A stretch of 64,000 nucleotides of DNA. Origin: Tersicoccus solisilvae. GTDB taxonomy: Bacteria; Actinomycetota; Actinomycetes; Actinomycetales; Micrococcaceae. The translations under genes were made by a program, and so were the position numbers. Below, in pieces: positions 35,229-45,521 of the stretch (position 1 is the stretch's first letter; the number at the start of each line of letters is the position of its first letter). The notes under the pieces were generated by a model. That model had not been told where the DNA came from. It was given only the letters and a program-made list of their open reading frames with translations, and made no database searches. Location: positions 496,001 through 560,000 of the forward strand of contig NZ_BMJI01000001.1 in NCBI RefSeq assembly GCF_014643255.1, in the 5' to 3' direction.

Positions 35229-35822
35229 ATGACCGACTTCGCGCCCGTCACGCTGCGCGGCGACCTCGTCACCCTCGAACCGCTCACGCTCGAGCACCAC
35301 GACGCCCTCGCCGAGGCCGTCGAGGACGGCCGGCTGTGGACGCTCTGGTACACCTCGGTGCCCCGGCCCGAGAGCATGCGCGCGGAGATCGAACGGCGGC
35401 TCGCCCTGCAGGAGGCCGGCTCGATGATCCCGTTCGTCGCTCGCCGGAATGCCGACGACGTCGTGCTCGGGATGACGACGTACATGAACATCGACCGGGT
35501 CAACGTGCGGGCAGAGATCGGGTCCACCTGGAACCGTGCGTCCACCCAGCGCACCGGCACCAACACCGAGTCGAAGCTGCTGCTGCTGACGCACGCCTTC
35601 GACGTCGTCGGCTGCATCGCGGTCGAGTTCCGGACGCACTGGATGAATCAGCAGTCCCGGGCGGCGATCGCGCGGCTGGGCGCGAAGCAGGACGGCGTGC
35701 TGCGGAACCACCAGCGGATGGCGGACGGCTCCCTGCGGGACACGGTCGTCTTCTCGATCACCGCGGCGGAGTGGCCGGCGGTGCGCAACGAACTGCGCAT
35801 GCGGCTGGACGCGCACGGCTGA
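35229..35822 (+). CDS. GNAT family N-acetyltransferase (RimJ/RimL-like)
   Basis: The 197-residue protein starts VTLRGDLVTLEPLTLEHHDA and has EIGSTWNRASTQRTGTNTES and VGCIAVEFRTHWMNQQSRAA, the layout of RimJ/RimL/YdaF-type acetyltransferases (acetyl-CoA loop near residue 105). The substrate is unknown; such proteins acetylate ribosomal proteins, other protein termini or small molecules. The ATG at 35229 was chosen over the longer upstream frame that overlaps the transporter promoter. Confidence 0.85.
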   Translation: MTDFAPVTLRGDLVTLEPLTLEHHDALAEAVEDGRLWTLWYTSVPRPESMRAEIERRLALQEAGSMIPFVARRNADDVVLGMTTYMNIDRVNVRAEIGSTWNRASTQRTGTNTESKLLLLTHAFDVVGCIAVEFRTHWMNQQSRAAIARLGAKQDGVLRNHQRMADGSLRDTVVFSITAAEWPAVRNELRMRLDAHG

Positions 35823-35890
35823 CGCCGGTTCGGCGTTGGTCGGGGGTGTCGCAGAAAAGGCCCCGTTGCGGGCATCGTCAGCGGGCGGGT

Positions 35891-35972
35891 CTATCGGGCA
35901 CCGCCTCCTGACGTGGGCAGACGATCGAGACATTTCCTGGGCATCGTTCGGATGACGTTCGCCTATCGGGCG
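35891..35972. repeat. Two degenerate copies of the CTATCGGGC repeat
   Basis: CTATCGGGC occurs at 35891 and 35963. The second copy (35945-35972) has the 8-base spacer and a decayed left arm of the hairpin repeat seen at 37939, 60766, 61401 and 61870. It is 25 bases past the stop of the minus-strand HAD gene. Confidence 0.45.
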
Positions 35973-35996
35973 GCTGCTGGCGATGGCCGGCACTGC

Positions 35997-36656
35997 TCAC
36001 GCTCCAGCCGAAGCTCCGGTGAGGATGGCATCGACCGCCTCGGAGACTGACGCCACGATCAGATCCGGTGCTGGACTGGCGGCGGCCGAACCCGACCGGT
36101 TGATGTACGCGGTCCGCAGCCCGGCTCGATGGCCGCCAACGATGTCGTGCTCCAATCCGTCGCCAATCATCCACCCGGTCAGGCGACGGTTCAGCCGTGT
36201 TGCGAGAGCTTCGAAGATGGCACGCTCGGGCTTTCTGACCCCGACGTCGTCAGAGACGACCCAGCCATCGATGTGTGCATCGAGCCCGAGGACACGGATT
36301 TTGGCCTCCTGGTTGTCGCTCATCCCGTTGGTGAGGATCCCAACTGCCCAGCCGGCAGCCCGCAGCCTGTCCAGTGCCGTGCGGTCCTCCGGCTCGCAGG
36401 TCACCAGGTACGGCATGCGACGGCGATACCGAGCCCACAACGCCTCGGCCGAGAGGGGCAAGTCGAAGCGTTCGACGAGTTCACTGAACACCGGCCCCTT
36501 CGGCCGGGGCTGCGCCAGCGCCCGAGCCGTCTCCTCGATGTCGGCGTCGATGCCGAACTCACAAACGAACTCCTGCGCCCATCGGCACGCTGCAGCCGCT
36601 TGATTGACGAGGGTGCCATCCAGATCGACAGCAACCAGACCTTGAGCTTGACCCAC
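35997..36656 (-). CDS. HAD-superfamily hydrolase
   Basis: A 219-residue HAD hydrolase with motif I VDLDGTLVNQ (nucleophile Asp11), motif II ILTNGMSDN near 107, motif III Lys in VRKPERAIFEAL near 143 and motif IV IGDGLEHDIVGGHRAGL near 172. It resembles phosphoglycolate phosphatase/YjjG-type nucleotidases. It marks the beginning of the accessory stretch and is flanked by hairpin repeats rather than by an operon. Confidence 0.88.
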   Translation of the reverse strand: MGQAQGLVAVDLDGTLVNQAAAACRWAQEFVCEFGIDADIEETARALAQPRPKGPVFSELVERFDLPLSAEALWARYRRRMPYLVTCEPEDRTALDRLRAAGWAVGILTNGMSDNQEAKIRVLGLDAHIDGWVVSDDVGVRKPERAIFEALATRLNRRLTGWMIGDGLEHDIVGGHRAGLRTAYINRSGSAAASPAPDLIVASVSEAVDAILTGASAGA

Positions 36657-36830
36657 CCACCGAATCTAACGGCATGGGCCTGATGACCGCGTCCGATTCG
36701 ACCAAAGCGTCGCGGACTGCACGGACGCCGCGCGTCGTGGTGCAGGACGCGCGGTGGCACGAGGGCACGTCGCCGAAACAACCATCTCTTGCCGAGAACG
36801 CCCCTCTCGGTCGGCGGCGCTGACCGAACG

Positions 36831-37250
36831 TCACGACCGACCGTCTAAGGGCTGCTGGACGGGACCACGAAGCGCGCCCTCGGATGGAGCCGGGCTGGAC
36901 CGGCGACGACGCATGCGCTTGATGCGTCGATACGCGCGGATACGGCGCCACGAGCGGCGAAGGTGGCTACGGAAATACCACGTCAGAGCGAGCCCCAGTA
37001 TGACAACGGGGAGGCACTCGGGAGCGAGAGCGAATGAGCCGAAGAGGATTTCGAACGCTTCGAACCCGATCAGAGAGCCGGCCGCGAACCACACCCATCC
37101 GCCGAAGAGGGTGACGCGTACAGCGACACGCCGGTAGAGCCGTCTGGCTCTCAGTCGCTGCAATCCGAGGAGTCGGAGGGCGGGTGAACGGTAACGCGGC
37201 GGCTTATTGGGAGGCGGGGAGGGCAAGAATGACAGGACACGAGAAGACAT
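36831..37250 (-). CDS. Hypothetical basic membrane protein
   Basis: This open frame of 139 residues has an Arg-rich N-terminus, two probable membrane helices (VTLFGGWVWFAAGSLIGFEA and LPVVILGLALTWYF) and an Arg-rich tail (RSWRRIRAYRRIKRMRRRRS). Residue bias agrees with the positive-inside pattern. No family was recognised and no clear ribosome binding site is seen. It may be a genuine orphan gene or the remnant of one. Confidence 0.4.
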   Translation of the reverse strand: MSSRVLSFLPSPPPNKPPRYRSPALRLLGLQRLRARRLYRRVAVRVTLFGGWVWFAAGSLIGFEAFEILFGSFALAPECLPVVILGLALTWYFRSHLRRSWRRIRAYRRIKRMRRRRSSPAPSEGALRGPVQQPLDGRS

Positions 37251-37319
37251 CGCAACGAGTTCCTTCTGGCGGTCGGCAGAAACGGTTCTGTCGTCGCTTG
37301 CGGAACAGCGCGCCCAATG

Positions 37320-37646
37320 TCACATGATTGGTTCGATGCTCCCGCGACGACGAAGCCGGTCGCCCGGAGCGCGTGGTCCTGACCCGCCGACGGGCGCGTA
37401 GAGAACCAGGCAGGAAAGACTTGAGCGGCGGCCATCATCTCGACGGGAGCTGCCAGGATGGACACCGGTAGCCAGAATGGTGCGGAGGACCGCCTCGTAG
37501 ACATGCGCCATCAGGACGCTGAGAGCTATAGCGAGAGCAAGCACGACAAGAGTCGTCTCCAGGGGCGCATTAGCGCTCACCAGCGTCCGGACCCAGACCT
37601 CGGTGTGAGCGAAGCGTTCCAACAACGCCAACCCCAGCGATGACAT
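37320..37646 (-). CDS. Possible membrane protein fragment
   Basis: The first 60 residues of this 108-residue frame look real: LLERFAHTEVWVRTLVSANA then a helix TLVVLALAIALSVLMAHVYE. The rest (SSRRDDGRRSS onward) is Arg/Ser/Gly-rich and looks out of frame, and another frame ahead at 37151-37504 holds APVEMMAAAQVFPAWF, so a frameshift near 37450-37480 is possible. Treat it as an orphan gene or a decaying one. Confidence 0.3.
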   Translation of the reverse strand: MSSLGLALLERFAHTEVWVRTLVSANAPLETTLVVLALAIALSVLMAHVYEAVLRTILATGVHPGSSRRDDGRRSSLSCLVLYAPVGGSGPRAPGDRLRRRGSIEPIM

Positions 37647-37767
37647 GCGCCTCCCCCTATTGCCATCACCGTAACACCGTCAACGAGCCAGCGGACGGCG
37701 TGCCCTCCCGGAGAAGGAACGATGCACGCTCGTCTAACGGTCGGCGTCGCAGGGCCTCTCTCCCAGA

Positions 37768-37878
37768 TCAGGAGCCGAGCAAACCAGTCCCACCGAGTAG
37801 CACAAGACTGAGGCCGACGATGATCCCCACCGATCCACCAACCGCAATGGCGAAGCGCTGCTTCTTCAACGACTTCAT
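37768..37878 (-). CDS. 36-residue single-span membrane protein (small ORF)
   Basis: The minus strand from 37878 encodes MKSLKKQRFAIAVGGSVGII followed by VGLSLVLLGGTGLLGS and a TGA. A basic cytoplasmic start followed by one Gly-rich hydrophobic helix is the classic form of a small membrane protein. The ribosome binding site is weak (GAGATGATC). It lies in a stretch with no other gene, 60 bases from a hairpin repeat. It is a candidate only. Confidence 0.35.
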   Translation of the reverse strand: MKSLKKQRFAIAVGGSVGIIVGLSLVLLGGTGLLGS

Positions 37879-37938
37879 CGAGCGATCATCTCAGAAGGGA
37901 GCCTTCACGATCGCCTACCCTGCCAGGTATGCGTGTGC

Positions 37939-37966
37939 CGTCCGACAGAGGATCGCCTATCGGACG
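37939..37966. repeat. CTATCGG hairpin repeat, best-paired copy
   Basis: Arms CGTCCGACAG and CTATCGGACG pair with one G-T mismatch around the 8-base loop AGGATCGC. This is the clearest member of the dispersed family also found at 35945, 60766, 61401 and 61870. Confidence 0.6.
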
Positions 37967-38212
37967 ATGGCTGGCATGAATGCGTCGACGCGGTCGAGAT
38001 CGTTAGGCGGCGCTGCTCATACCGGCTTAACGGGGTCCCAGTTTTCGTGGCCGTCTGACGAGTGGATGTCTAAGTTTGCGTGAAGAGTGAACCGTCGTGT
38101 CGCGTGGCTTGTTGTTCCGGCGTGGGTGAGATTGGGTGCGGCGGCGTCGATGCGTACGACGGCAGTCACGTCGGTTCCTTGTTGGGTGATGGTTTCGATA
38201 AGGCTCGTGAGC

Positions 38213-38536
38213 CCGGTCCTGGTCCTCGACGGCGGCTCCCCGTCCCCCGGGTCCCGACCGGCGCTGAGCGCCGGTGATGCGACGAACCTGCGGGCGCTCA
38301 TGCGCGAGGTCGTGGCCACCGGGCACCTGAGCGACCTGACCCCGGACACCGCCGTCGGCAAGACCGGCACCGCGGAGTACGGCACCGAGAACCCCCCGCG
38401 CACCCATTCGTGGGTCATCGCCGGCCACGAGGACCTCGCCGCGGCCGTCTTCGTCGAAGACGGAGACCTCGGCTCCATCACGGGAACCCCCATCATGCTC
38501 AAGGTCCTTGAGGCAGCCCAGACCGCGCAGCAATGA
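38213..38536 (+). pseudogene. C-terminal fragment of a penicillin-binding protein transpeptidase
   Basis: From about 38213 the frame reads VLVLDGGSPSPGS, then ALSAGDATNLRALMREVVAT, then VGKTGTAEYG, which contains the third active-site box (KTG) of class B penicillin-binding proteins. It ends normally at a stop after LKVLEAAQTAQQ. The N-terminal domain and the SxxK and SxN boxes are absent. Upstream sequence in the same frame is unrelated, so a deletion or rearrangement removed about three quarters of the gene. Confidence 0.8.
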
Positions 38537-38626
38537 AGGAGTGCTCCGCGACGCCGACGGAGAGTAGTTCGTAGGTGCGTCTCGGACATGGTTCCGGACG
38601 CCTCGGCGAGCCCGGAGCGGGCGGAC

Positions 38627-38649
38627 AAGGCGCCGCCAAGCGGCGCCTT
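38627..38649 (+). terminator. Terminator hairpin after the PBP fragment
   Basis: AAGGCGCCGC and GCGGCGCCTT are perfect arms around CAA. It lies 90 bases past the stop and was probably the original terminator of the intact gene. Confidence 0.6.
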
Positions 38650-38787
38650 GAACCATTGGATAACTCCTCACTACCTCTTCCGCCTCGGGTGTGCCGCGTT
38701 CAGGTGCGACGGTCACGCCCCCGACGCCGGACCACACCCGACATCCGCGCCGTTGCGAAGCTTGGTTCAGTCGCGTTGGGTGGGACT

Positions 38788-39243
38788 GTGCACTTGAGTT
38801 CCCCCGGGCCGGTCCGGACCCTCACTGGCGCAGACCTTCGCCGAGTGGCTCCCGAGCTGATCTTGCTGCAGAGGCGTGCATATCGAGTCGAGGCTGAGCT
38901 GATCGGCGATGATCGAATACCGCAGTTGACTGAGTCTGTCGCTGAACTTCTCGAGGCGGGCCTGGTCTGGCAGGTCGTCTGCAGTGACAGGCAGGTGATC
39001 GCAGCTCTGGCCTTCGCCGTCGAGGACGGCGTAATCGACATCGACCGCCTCGTGGTCGACCCAGCTTGGCATCGCCACGGGCTCGGCCGTGCCCTGGTCA
39101 TGGCCTTGCCGTCGGAGGCGGCACGGGTCTCTACGGGTCGAGGCAATGCGCCCGCTCGGGCGCTCTACCAAAAACTTCGATTTACTCATCTCGGCGACCG
39201 AGAGGTTATCCCCGGGTTGTGGGTCAGCGACTACAGTCGATGA
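38788..39243 (+). CDS. GNAT family N-acetyltransferase
   Basis: A 151-residue product from a GTG at 38788 (VHLSSPGPVRTLTGADLRRV). The acetyl-CoA-binding motif is IDRLVVDPAWHRHGLGRALV near residue 90, and motif B is GNAPARALYQKLRFTHLGDRE, which is complete. The open frame extends upstream but into the terminator of the PBP fragment, so it was cut back. GGTGGGA lies before the GTG. The substrate is unknown. Confidence 0.75.
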   Translation: MHLSSPGPVRTLTGADLRRVAPELILLQRRAYRVEAELIGDDRIPQLTESVAELLEAGLVWQVVCSDRQVIAALAFAVEDGVIDIDRLVVDPAWHRHGLGRALVMALPSEAARVSTGRGNAPARALYQKLRFTHLGDREVIPGLWVSDYSR

Positions 39244-39487
39244 GGTTTCTCCGGTCCGGTCCGGTGGCCAACGTTGGACGACACCGCCATGCGCGCGGAC
39301 ATTCCCGGTCAACAGCTAGCCCGATTGGTCGTCCGAGTGCCATGCCCGGCTCTGCCATTAGGAGCACCTAGTAATCACCGATCGGACGTCGTCGGTTCGA
39401 GTAGGTGTCGCTGTCACTTCAGCCCGACGTCGCTTGTTGACGCATACTTGACGTAACCGGCCGGTCATGCGGGGGTTCTGGCGCCCG

Positions 39488-39781
39488 TCAGCAGCGGTAT
39501 GCGCCGTCGTATCGGGCGAAGCGGTTGGGGCGTGGGTAGTAGTTGTACTTATAGGGGACGACGGCCTTGCACGCGCTGTCAGACCCAAAGGCCCACTTGA
39601 CTTTGATCCAGATTGTGCGATCGCACGTCGAGTTGATCTGGATGCCGTGGGTCAGCTTGTTTTGGTAGACGTTCATACAGGACGGCACGGCCGCCTGTGC
39701 TGGCTCAGCAATCGCCACGGACGCTGCGGTGGCGCTCAACGCGGTGAGCAACGCGACGACGGTCTTGGTAGGTCGGTTCAT
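39488..39781 (-). CDS. Small secreted protein with four cysteines
   Basis: The 97-residue precursor has a signal peptide (MNRPTKTVVALLTALSATAA, cleavage near AEPAQA). The mature part of about 66 residues contains four cysteines (SCMN, STCDR, SACKA and the C-terminal YRC), enough for two disulfides, and aromatic/basic patches (KYNYYPRPNRFARYDG). It has the size and character of small exported inhibitor- or bacteriocin-like proteins, but I cannot name a family. Confidence 0.6.
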   Translation of the reverse strand: MNRPTKTVVALLTALSATAASVAIAEPAQAAVPSCMNVYQNKLTHGIQINSTCDRTIWIKVKWAFGSDSACKAVVPYKYNYYPRPNRFARYDGAYRC

Positions 39782-39895
39782 GCGAGGAAGTGTCGCATTT
39801 TGTTGGGTGATCGTCTAGATGCTCTTGGGATCGCGAGAACTGGTGTAGCTGGTCTTGTCCCAACACTCTATGTAGACCGTTTATGGTGCTCTCAT

Positions 39896-41382
39896 TCAGA
39901 GATCTGACCGTCGTGCTGGGTGCGGGTACTGGGTGCAGCAGTCCCGCTTGATAGCCAGGCACTCCTCCATCACGCGACGTGGGTCGTACACGATGCCGTC
40001 GAACGTGCAGTTGGTGAGCGCGATCAGTTTGACGCGATCGAGAAGTCCCTCCCGACGGAGGGCGATCAGTCGTCGCTTGATCTCCACCAGCGGCACCGCA
40101 CCGTAGAGCGAGAACGCCTCCACGGGATTGGCCTCGAGGTAGCTGACGTCTGCGCCAGCGAGGACGAGCGAGTAGTGGTGCGACTTGTGGCAGTTCCGGT
40201 CCACGAGAACGATGTCCCCCGGTGCGATGACTGCCTGGTGGACGATCTTGTTCGCGGTGGAGGTGCCGTTGGTGACGAAATAGGTGTGCTGGCTGTGGAA
40301 TGCGCGGGCAGCCCGTTCTTGCGCGTCCTTGATGGACCCGCGCGGATCGAGCAGGGAATCCAGCCCGCCGGACGTCGCGGACGTCTCCGCCAGGAGCAGG
40401 TTCATCCCGTAGACGTCGACCAGGTCGTTCGTCCACGGAGAACAGTGCACGGGGCCCCCGCGAGAGATGGGCAGGGCGTGGAACACGCTTCCCGGCCGTT
40501 CGCTGTGCTTCCGCACCGCGGTGCAGAAGGGCGTCTCGTACCGCGCCGCGATGCCGTCGACGATCGAGACATGGAGGTCGAGCGTGTCGGTTCGGGAGAA
40601 GATCCGACGGATGCCGCGAACAGGGACCCCGCCAGGGTCTCCAGCGCGACCCCCGCCACCAGGTACAGGTCCAGTTCGGGACGCAGGTTCCCCAGAGCGG
40701 CCGCGAGGTCCACAATCCGTTGTGCCGGTGGCGCCGCGTCCATCGCCGATCCGACCCGGCGGTGGGCGAAGGCACGCAGCGAGGTGCCGAGGTTCCGCTC
40801 GGACCGCGTGGCGAACCGGGGGGTGATGACGCATGCCTGGATGGTCGGGTTCAGGAGCAGGGCGACGACGGCGTCGTCCGCGCTCGAGACGACGTTGACC
40901 TCGTAGTGGAACGCGTCCGCCCTCCGGCGCTGCCGCACCAGCGAGCGGCGGAACCGCTCGACGTCCTCGGTCGGTCCGTCGTCGATGACGAGCACCTCGA
41001 TGGCGGCCGGGACCGCCGCTGGCGGGTTGGACGCGCGGTCGGCGTCAGCCGCTGCGTCGGGACCGGCATATTCCGGTGTGCGCAGGGCGTCGGCCACGGT
41101 TTCCGTGTGGTCGAGCGCGTCCCGGTATCTGCCCGCGTCGACCAGCTGGGCGATCGCCGCGACGCGTTGAGTTCCCGGGACTGCCCAGTACGGCTCGAGG
41201 CCGGAGAGGCGGCCGAGCAGACGGTCGAGTTCGGCGTCGGTGCGGCGTCCGGCGGTCCCGGTTGCTCGGTGGTGGAGTTGCTCGGTGAGGAGGTAGCCCA
41301 GGTATTCCCAGGCGTCCTTGCGAGTCCGCCAGGCACTGTCGGGTGTAGCGACGTCGCCGCCGTGTGTGAGCTGGCCGGGCAT
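39896..41382 (-). pseudogene. Orn/Lys/Arg decarboxylase, frameshifted and 3'-truncated
   Basis: Reading from MPGQLTHGGD at 41382, the N-terminal wing domain runs to LVAGVALETLAGSLF near 40618. It then shifts frame by one missing base (around 40613-40618) and continues as GIRRIFSRTDTLDLH. The PLP-domain landmarks RPGSVFHALPISRGG, LLAETSATSGGLDSLLDP, VTNGTSTANKIVHQA, VDRNCHKSHH and LTNCTFDGIVYDPRRVMEEC follow. It stops short after ECLAIK, before the Schiff-base lysine region, so the product would be inactive even if the frameshift were an error. It is the last gene of the operon that includes hutU. Confidence 0.88.
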
Positions 41383-41438
41383 GGTAGATGCGTTCCTGTT
41401 ATGGACGGAGGCGACGAGGAAGGGTGTCAGCGGTCCGG

Positions 41439-43142
<1,704 letters not shown>

Positions 43143-43216
43143 GGTCATCTCTCCTAAAAACATGTGACGGTCGACTTAGGGCAGAGGGGCGGGCCGGGGC
43201 GACCCGCTGACGGAGG

Positions 43217-43873
43217 TCAGCCGGGCTGGCCCTCGAGGCCGGATGCCTCGGCGTCGGACGCCTCCGGGATGCGCATCTCGAAGGTCTCGGTGATGGTGGC
43301 GTAGTCGTAGTACCCCATGCGGGCGAGCGGCTTGATGCGGGGAATGTCGAGCTTGCCGTCGACGTCGATGACCTCGTCGGCGATGTGGATACGCTCAACC
43401 TGCGCGAAGACGATGTCGATCGTGCCGACGTTCGAGTTGCCGGACATCCGGTGAGTCGAGAGATAGCGGCACTCGAAGTGCACCGGGCTCTCGGCGACCA
43501 TCGGCGTCGACGACAGGTCCGCGTAGGTCTTGCCAATGCCGGCGCGGTCGAACTCGTTCACCTCGGGCGGCAGGGCCATCGCGCTGATGTTGACCGCCTC
43601 GCGCAGGTCGTAGGTGGCCATGTTCCACACGAACCATCCGGTCTGCTCCGCGTTCAGCACGGTGTCCTTGCGCCGACCGTCGGGGTACTGGTTGGCGGAG
43701 AACATCACCATCGGGGGGTCGAAGGTGAGGTTCTGCCACTGGCTGTAGGGAGCCAGGTTCTCGACGCCGTCGGGGCTGACGCTGGAGATCCACCCGATCG
43801 GCCGCGGCACGGTGCAGCTCTTGAACGGGGAGTAAGGCAGGGGGCTTCGTCCTGCAGACGGGTCGTACTTCAC
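43217..43873 (-). CDS. Flavin reductase family protein (FMN-binding split barrel)
   Basis: A 218-residue protein with the split-barrel FMN-binding core: YSPFKSCTVPRPIGWISSVS, LAPYSQWQNLTFDPPMVMFS, WNMATYDLREAVNISA and CRYLSTHRMSGNSNVG. Such proteins supply reduced flavin or act as flavin-dependent oxidoreductases. The GTG start has an AAGGAG site and overlaps the permease stop by 4 bases, so it is coupled to the permease. Its role with urocanase is unclear. Confidence 0.88.
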   Translation of the reverse strand: MKYDPSAGRSPLPYSPFKSCTVPRPIGWISSVSPDGVENLAPYSQWQNLTFDPPMVMFSANQYPDGRRKDTVLNAEQTGWFVWNMATYDLREAVNISAMALPPEVNEFDRAGIGKTYADLSSTPMVAESPVHFECRYLSTHRMSGNSNVGTIDIVFAQVERIHIADEVIDVDGKLDIPRIKPLARMGYYDYATITETFEMRIPEASDAEASGLEGQPG

Positions 43874-45348
43874 GAGTTCTCCTTCGTGGTGATGGTGTGG
43901 ACACCGGCCCGGTCGGCGGCCGCTGGCTGCTGGGCGAGGGGAGTGGTGTCGGTGGCGGTGAAGGGCGTGTCGAGATCGCGGTCGAGGGCCACGGTGCGCC
44001 GGATCCGTCCCGAGAAGAGCCAGTACAGCCCGCCGGCGACGACGATCCCGATGATCCAGGCGATCTCGGCACCGCCGAACAACTGCGCCACCGGGCCGAC
44101 GTAGAGGCTGCTGTTCATGAACGGGATCTGGATGAGCACGCCGACCGCGTAGGCGACAAAGGCGCCGACGTTGAAGCGGCCGTACTCGCCGTTCCGGTCG
44201 AACAGGGCGCCGATCGAGTACCGCTCCTTGCGCACGAGGTAGTAGTCGACGAGGTTGACGGCTGACCACGGCGTCATGAAGTACAGGAGGAAGAGCAGGA
44301 AGTTGGTGAAGGCGGTGAGGAAGTTGTCCGTGGCCGCGAGGGCGATCGCGAGCGAGATGACCGAGATGGCGGTTACATAGATGCTGCGGGCCCGTGGACC
44401 GACCTTCGAATGGCCGGCGAGGCTGGTGACGATCGTCGCGACCGACATGTAACCCCCGTACGAGCTCAGCGTGTTGCCGGTCAGCTTCCCGAGGATCACC
44501 GCGAGCAGCACGATAGGCCACAGCGCCCCGCCCAGCCCGGCGATGTACCCCACCTGGTCGTGGCCGAAGGCGGCGCCGCCGAGCGCGGCGGCCAGCGCCC
44601 CGAGTGTCATGGCGAGGGAACCGCCGAGCACGCTGCCGGCGAAGGTCCAACCGATGGTCGCGCGCTTCGGGGTCCCGGCGGGAAGGTATCGCGAGTAGTC
44701 CGCGATGTACGGACCGAAGGTCAGCTGCCACGATGCGGACAGCGAGATGCCGAGCACGAAGGCGGCGCCGTCGAACGCGGGTTCGGCAGCGACCTGCCCG
44801 GTGTGGCCGTCCAGCAGGATCCGGATCAGCAGCCACACGAAGACGACGAAGCTCAACGACGCGGCCAGGTGGGAGAACCGGTGGATGTAGCGGTAGCCGA
44901 CGATGGCCAGCACGGTGGAGAAGACCGCGAAGATCACCGAACCCGCCTGGTGGGGCACGCCGAACAGGGTGCCGATGGCCTGGCCGCCCAGCACGAGGCC
45001 GGTGGCGTAGAAGCCGATGTAGATCATCAGGGCGAGCACGAGCGGCAGGATTGCGCCGTAGTAGCCGAACTGCGCCCGGCTCTGGATCATCTGCGGAACG
45101 CCGAGGCGGGGGCCCTGCGCCGAGTGCAGGGCGGTGACAAAGCCGCCGACGGCGTTCCCGATGATGATGGCCGGGACGGACCACACCGCACTGTTGCCGA
45201 GGATGACGAACAGCGCGCCGGTGACGACGGCGGTGATCGACGTGTTGGCCGCGAACCATACGAACAGCAGGCTGCGCGGGGACCCGTACCGCTCGGCATC
45301 GGGGATGAAATCGATCGAGCGCTGCTCGACGGAGGCGGTCCTCGCCAT
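43870..45348 (-). CDS. NCS1-family nucleobase/hydantoin-type permease
   Basis: The 492-residue protein has about 12 helices and the NCS1 signatures WFAANTSITAVVTGALFVIL, TALHSAQGPRLGVPQMIQSR, FGPYIADYSRYLPAGT and FMTPWSAVNLVDYYLVRK. NCS1 carriers import cytosine, purines, allantoin, hydantoins or related rings by cation symport. Linked to hutU, an imidazole such as urocanate is a reasonable guess. The ATG at 45348 is preceded by GGAACGAGG. It is the first gene of the operon. Confidence 0.92.
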   Translation of the reverse strand: MARTASVEQRSIDFIPDAERYGSPRSLLFVWFAANTSITAVVTGALFVILGNSAVWSVPAIIIGNAVGGFVTALHSAQGPRLGVPQMIQSRAQFGYYGAILPLVLALMIYIGFYATGLVLGGQAIGTLFGVPHQAGSVIFAVFSTVLAIVGYRYIHRFSHLAASLSFVVFVWLLIRILLDGHTGQVAAEPAFDGAAFVLGISLSASWQLTFGPYIADYSRYLPAGTPKRATIGWTFAGSVLGGSLAMTLGALAAALGGAAFGHDQVGYIAGLGGALWPIVLLAVILGKLTGNTLSSYGGYMSVATIVTSLAGHSKVGPRARSIYVTAISVISLAIALAATDNFLTAFTNFLLFLLYFMTPWSAVNLVDYYLVRKERYSIGALFDRNGEYGRFNVGAFVAYAVGVLIQIPFMNSSLYVGPVAQLFGGAEIAWIIGIVVAGGLYWLFSGRIRRTVALDRDLDTPFTATDTTPLAQQPAAADRAGVHTITTKENS

Positions 45349-45387
45349 GGTGACCTCGTTCCTGGGGTGGTCGGGATCACACCAGTA

Positions 45388-45409
45388 TGCAGCCGATATA
45401 TTGGTTGCA
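45388..45409. promoter_or_regulatory. GntR-type palindrome between permease and regulator
   Basis: TGCAGCCGATA and TATTGGTTGCA pair at 9 of 11 positions around the dyad. It lies 40 bases upstream of the permease start and 113 upstream of the GntR start, well placed to repress the permease-flavin reductase-hutU operon. Confidence 0.6.
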
Positions 45410-45521
45410 CAAGGGCGGCGTCTTGGAACTCGTGCGGTTACAGTGTGGGCATGCTTCTGCCTCTGCGTCCCACCCGCGGCCGCCCTCGAACCCGGTGTCC
45501 GCTGCCGGGCGCGGCTCGGCG

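Noticed and set aside
38017-38213. Minus-strand coding fragment (SLIETITQQGTDVTAVVRID to a stop at 38017)
   Set aside because: The amino-acid pattern is plausible but I could not tie it to any family or find a start, so it is not annotated.
39358-39410. tRNA-like GGTTCGAGT segment
   Set aside because: Only the T-loop-like bases are present; no acceptor stem, anticodon arm or matching 3' end can be drawn.
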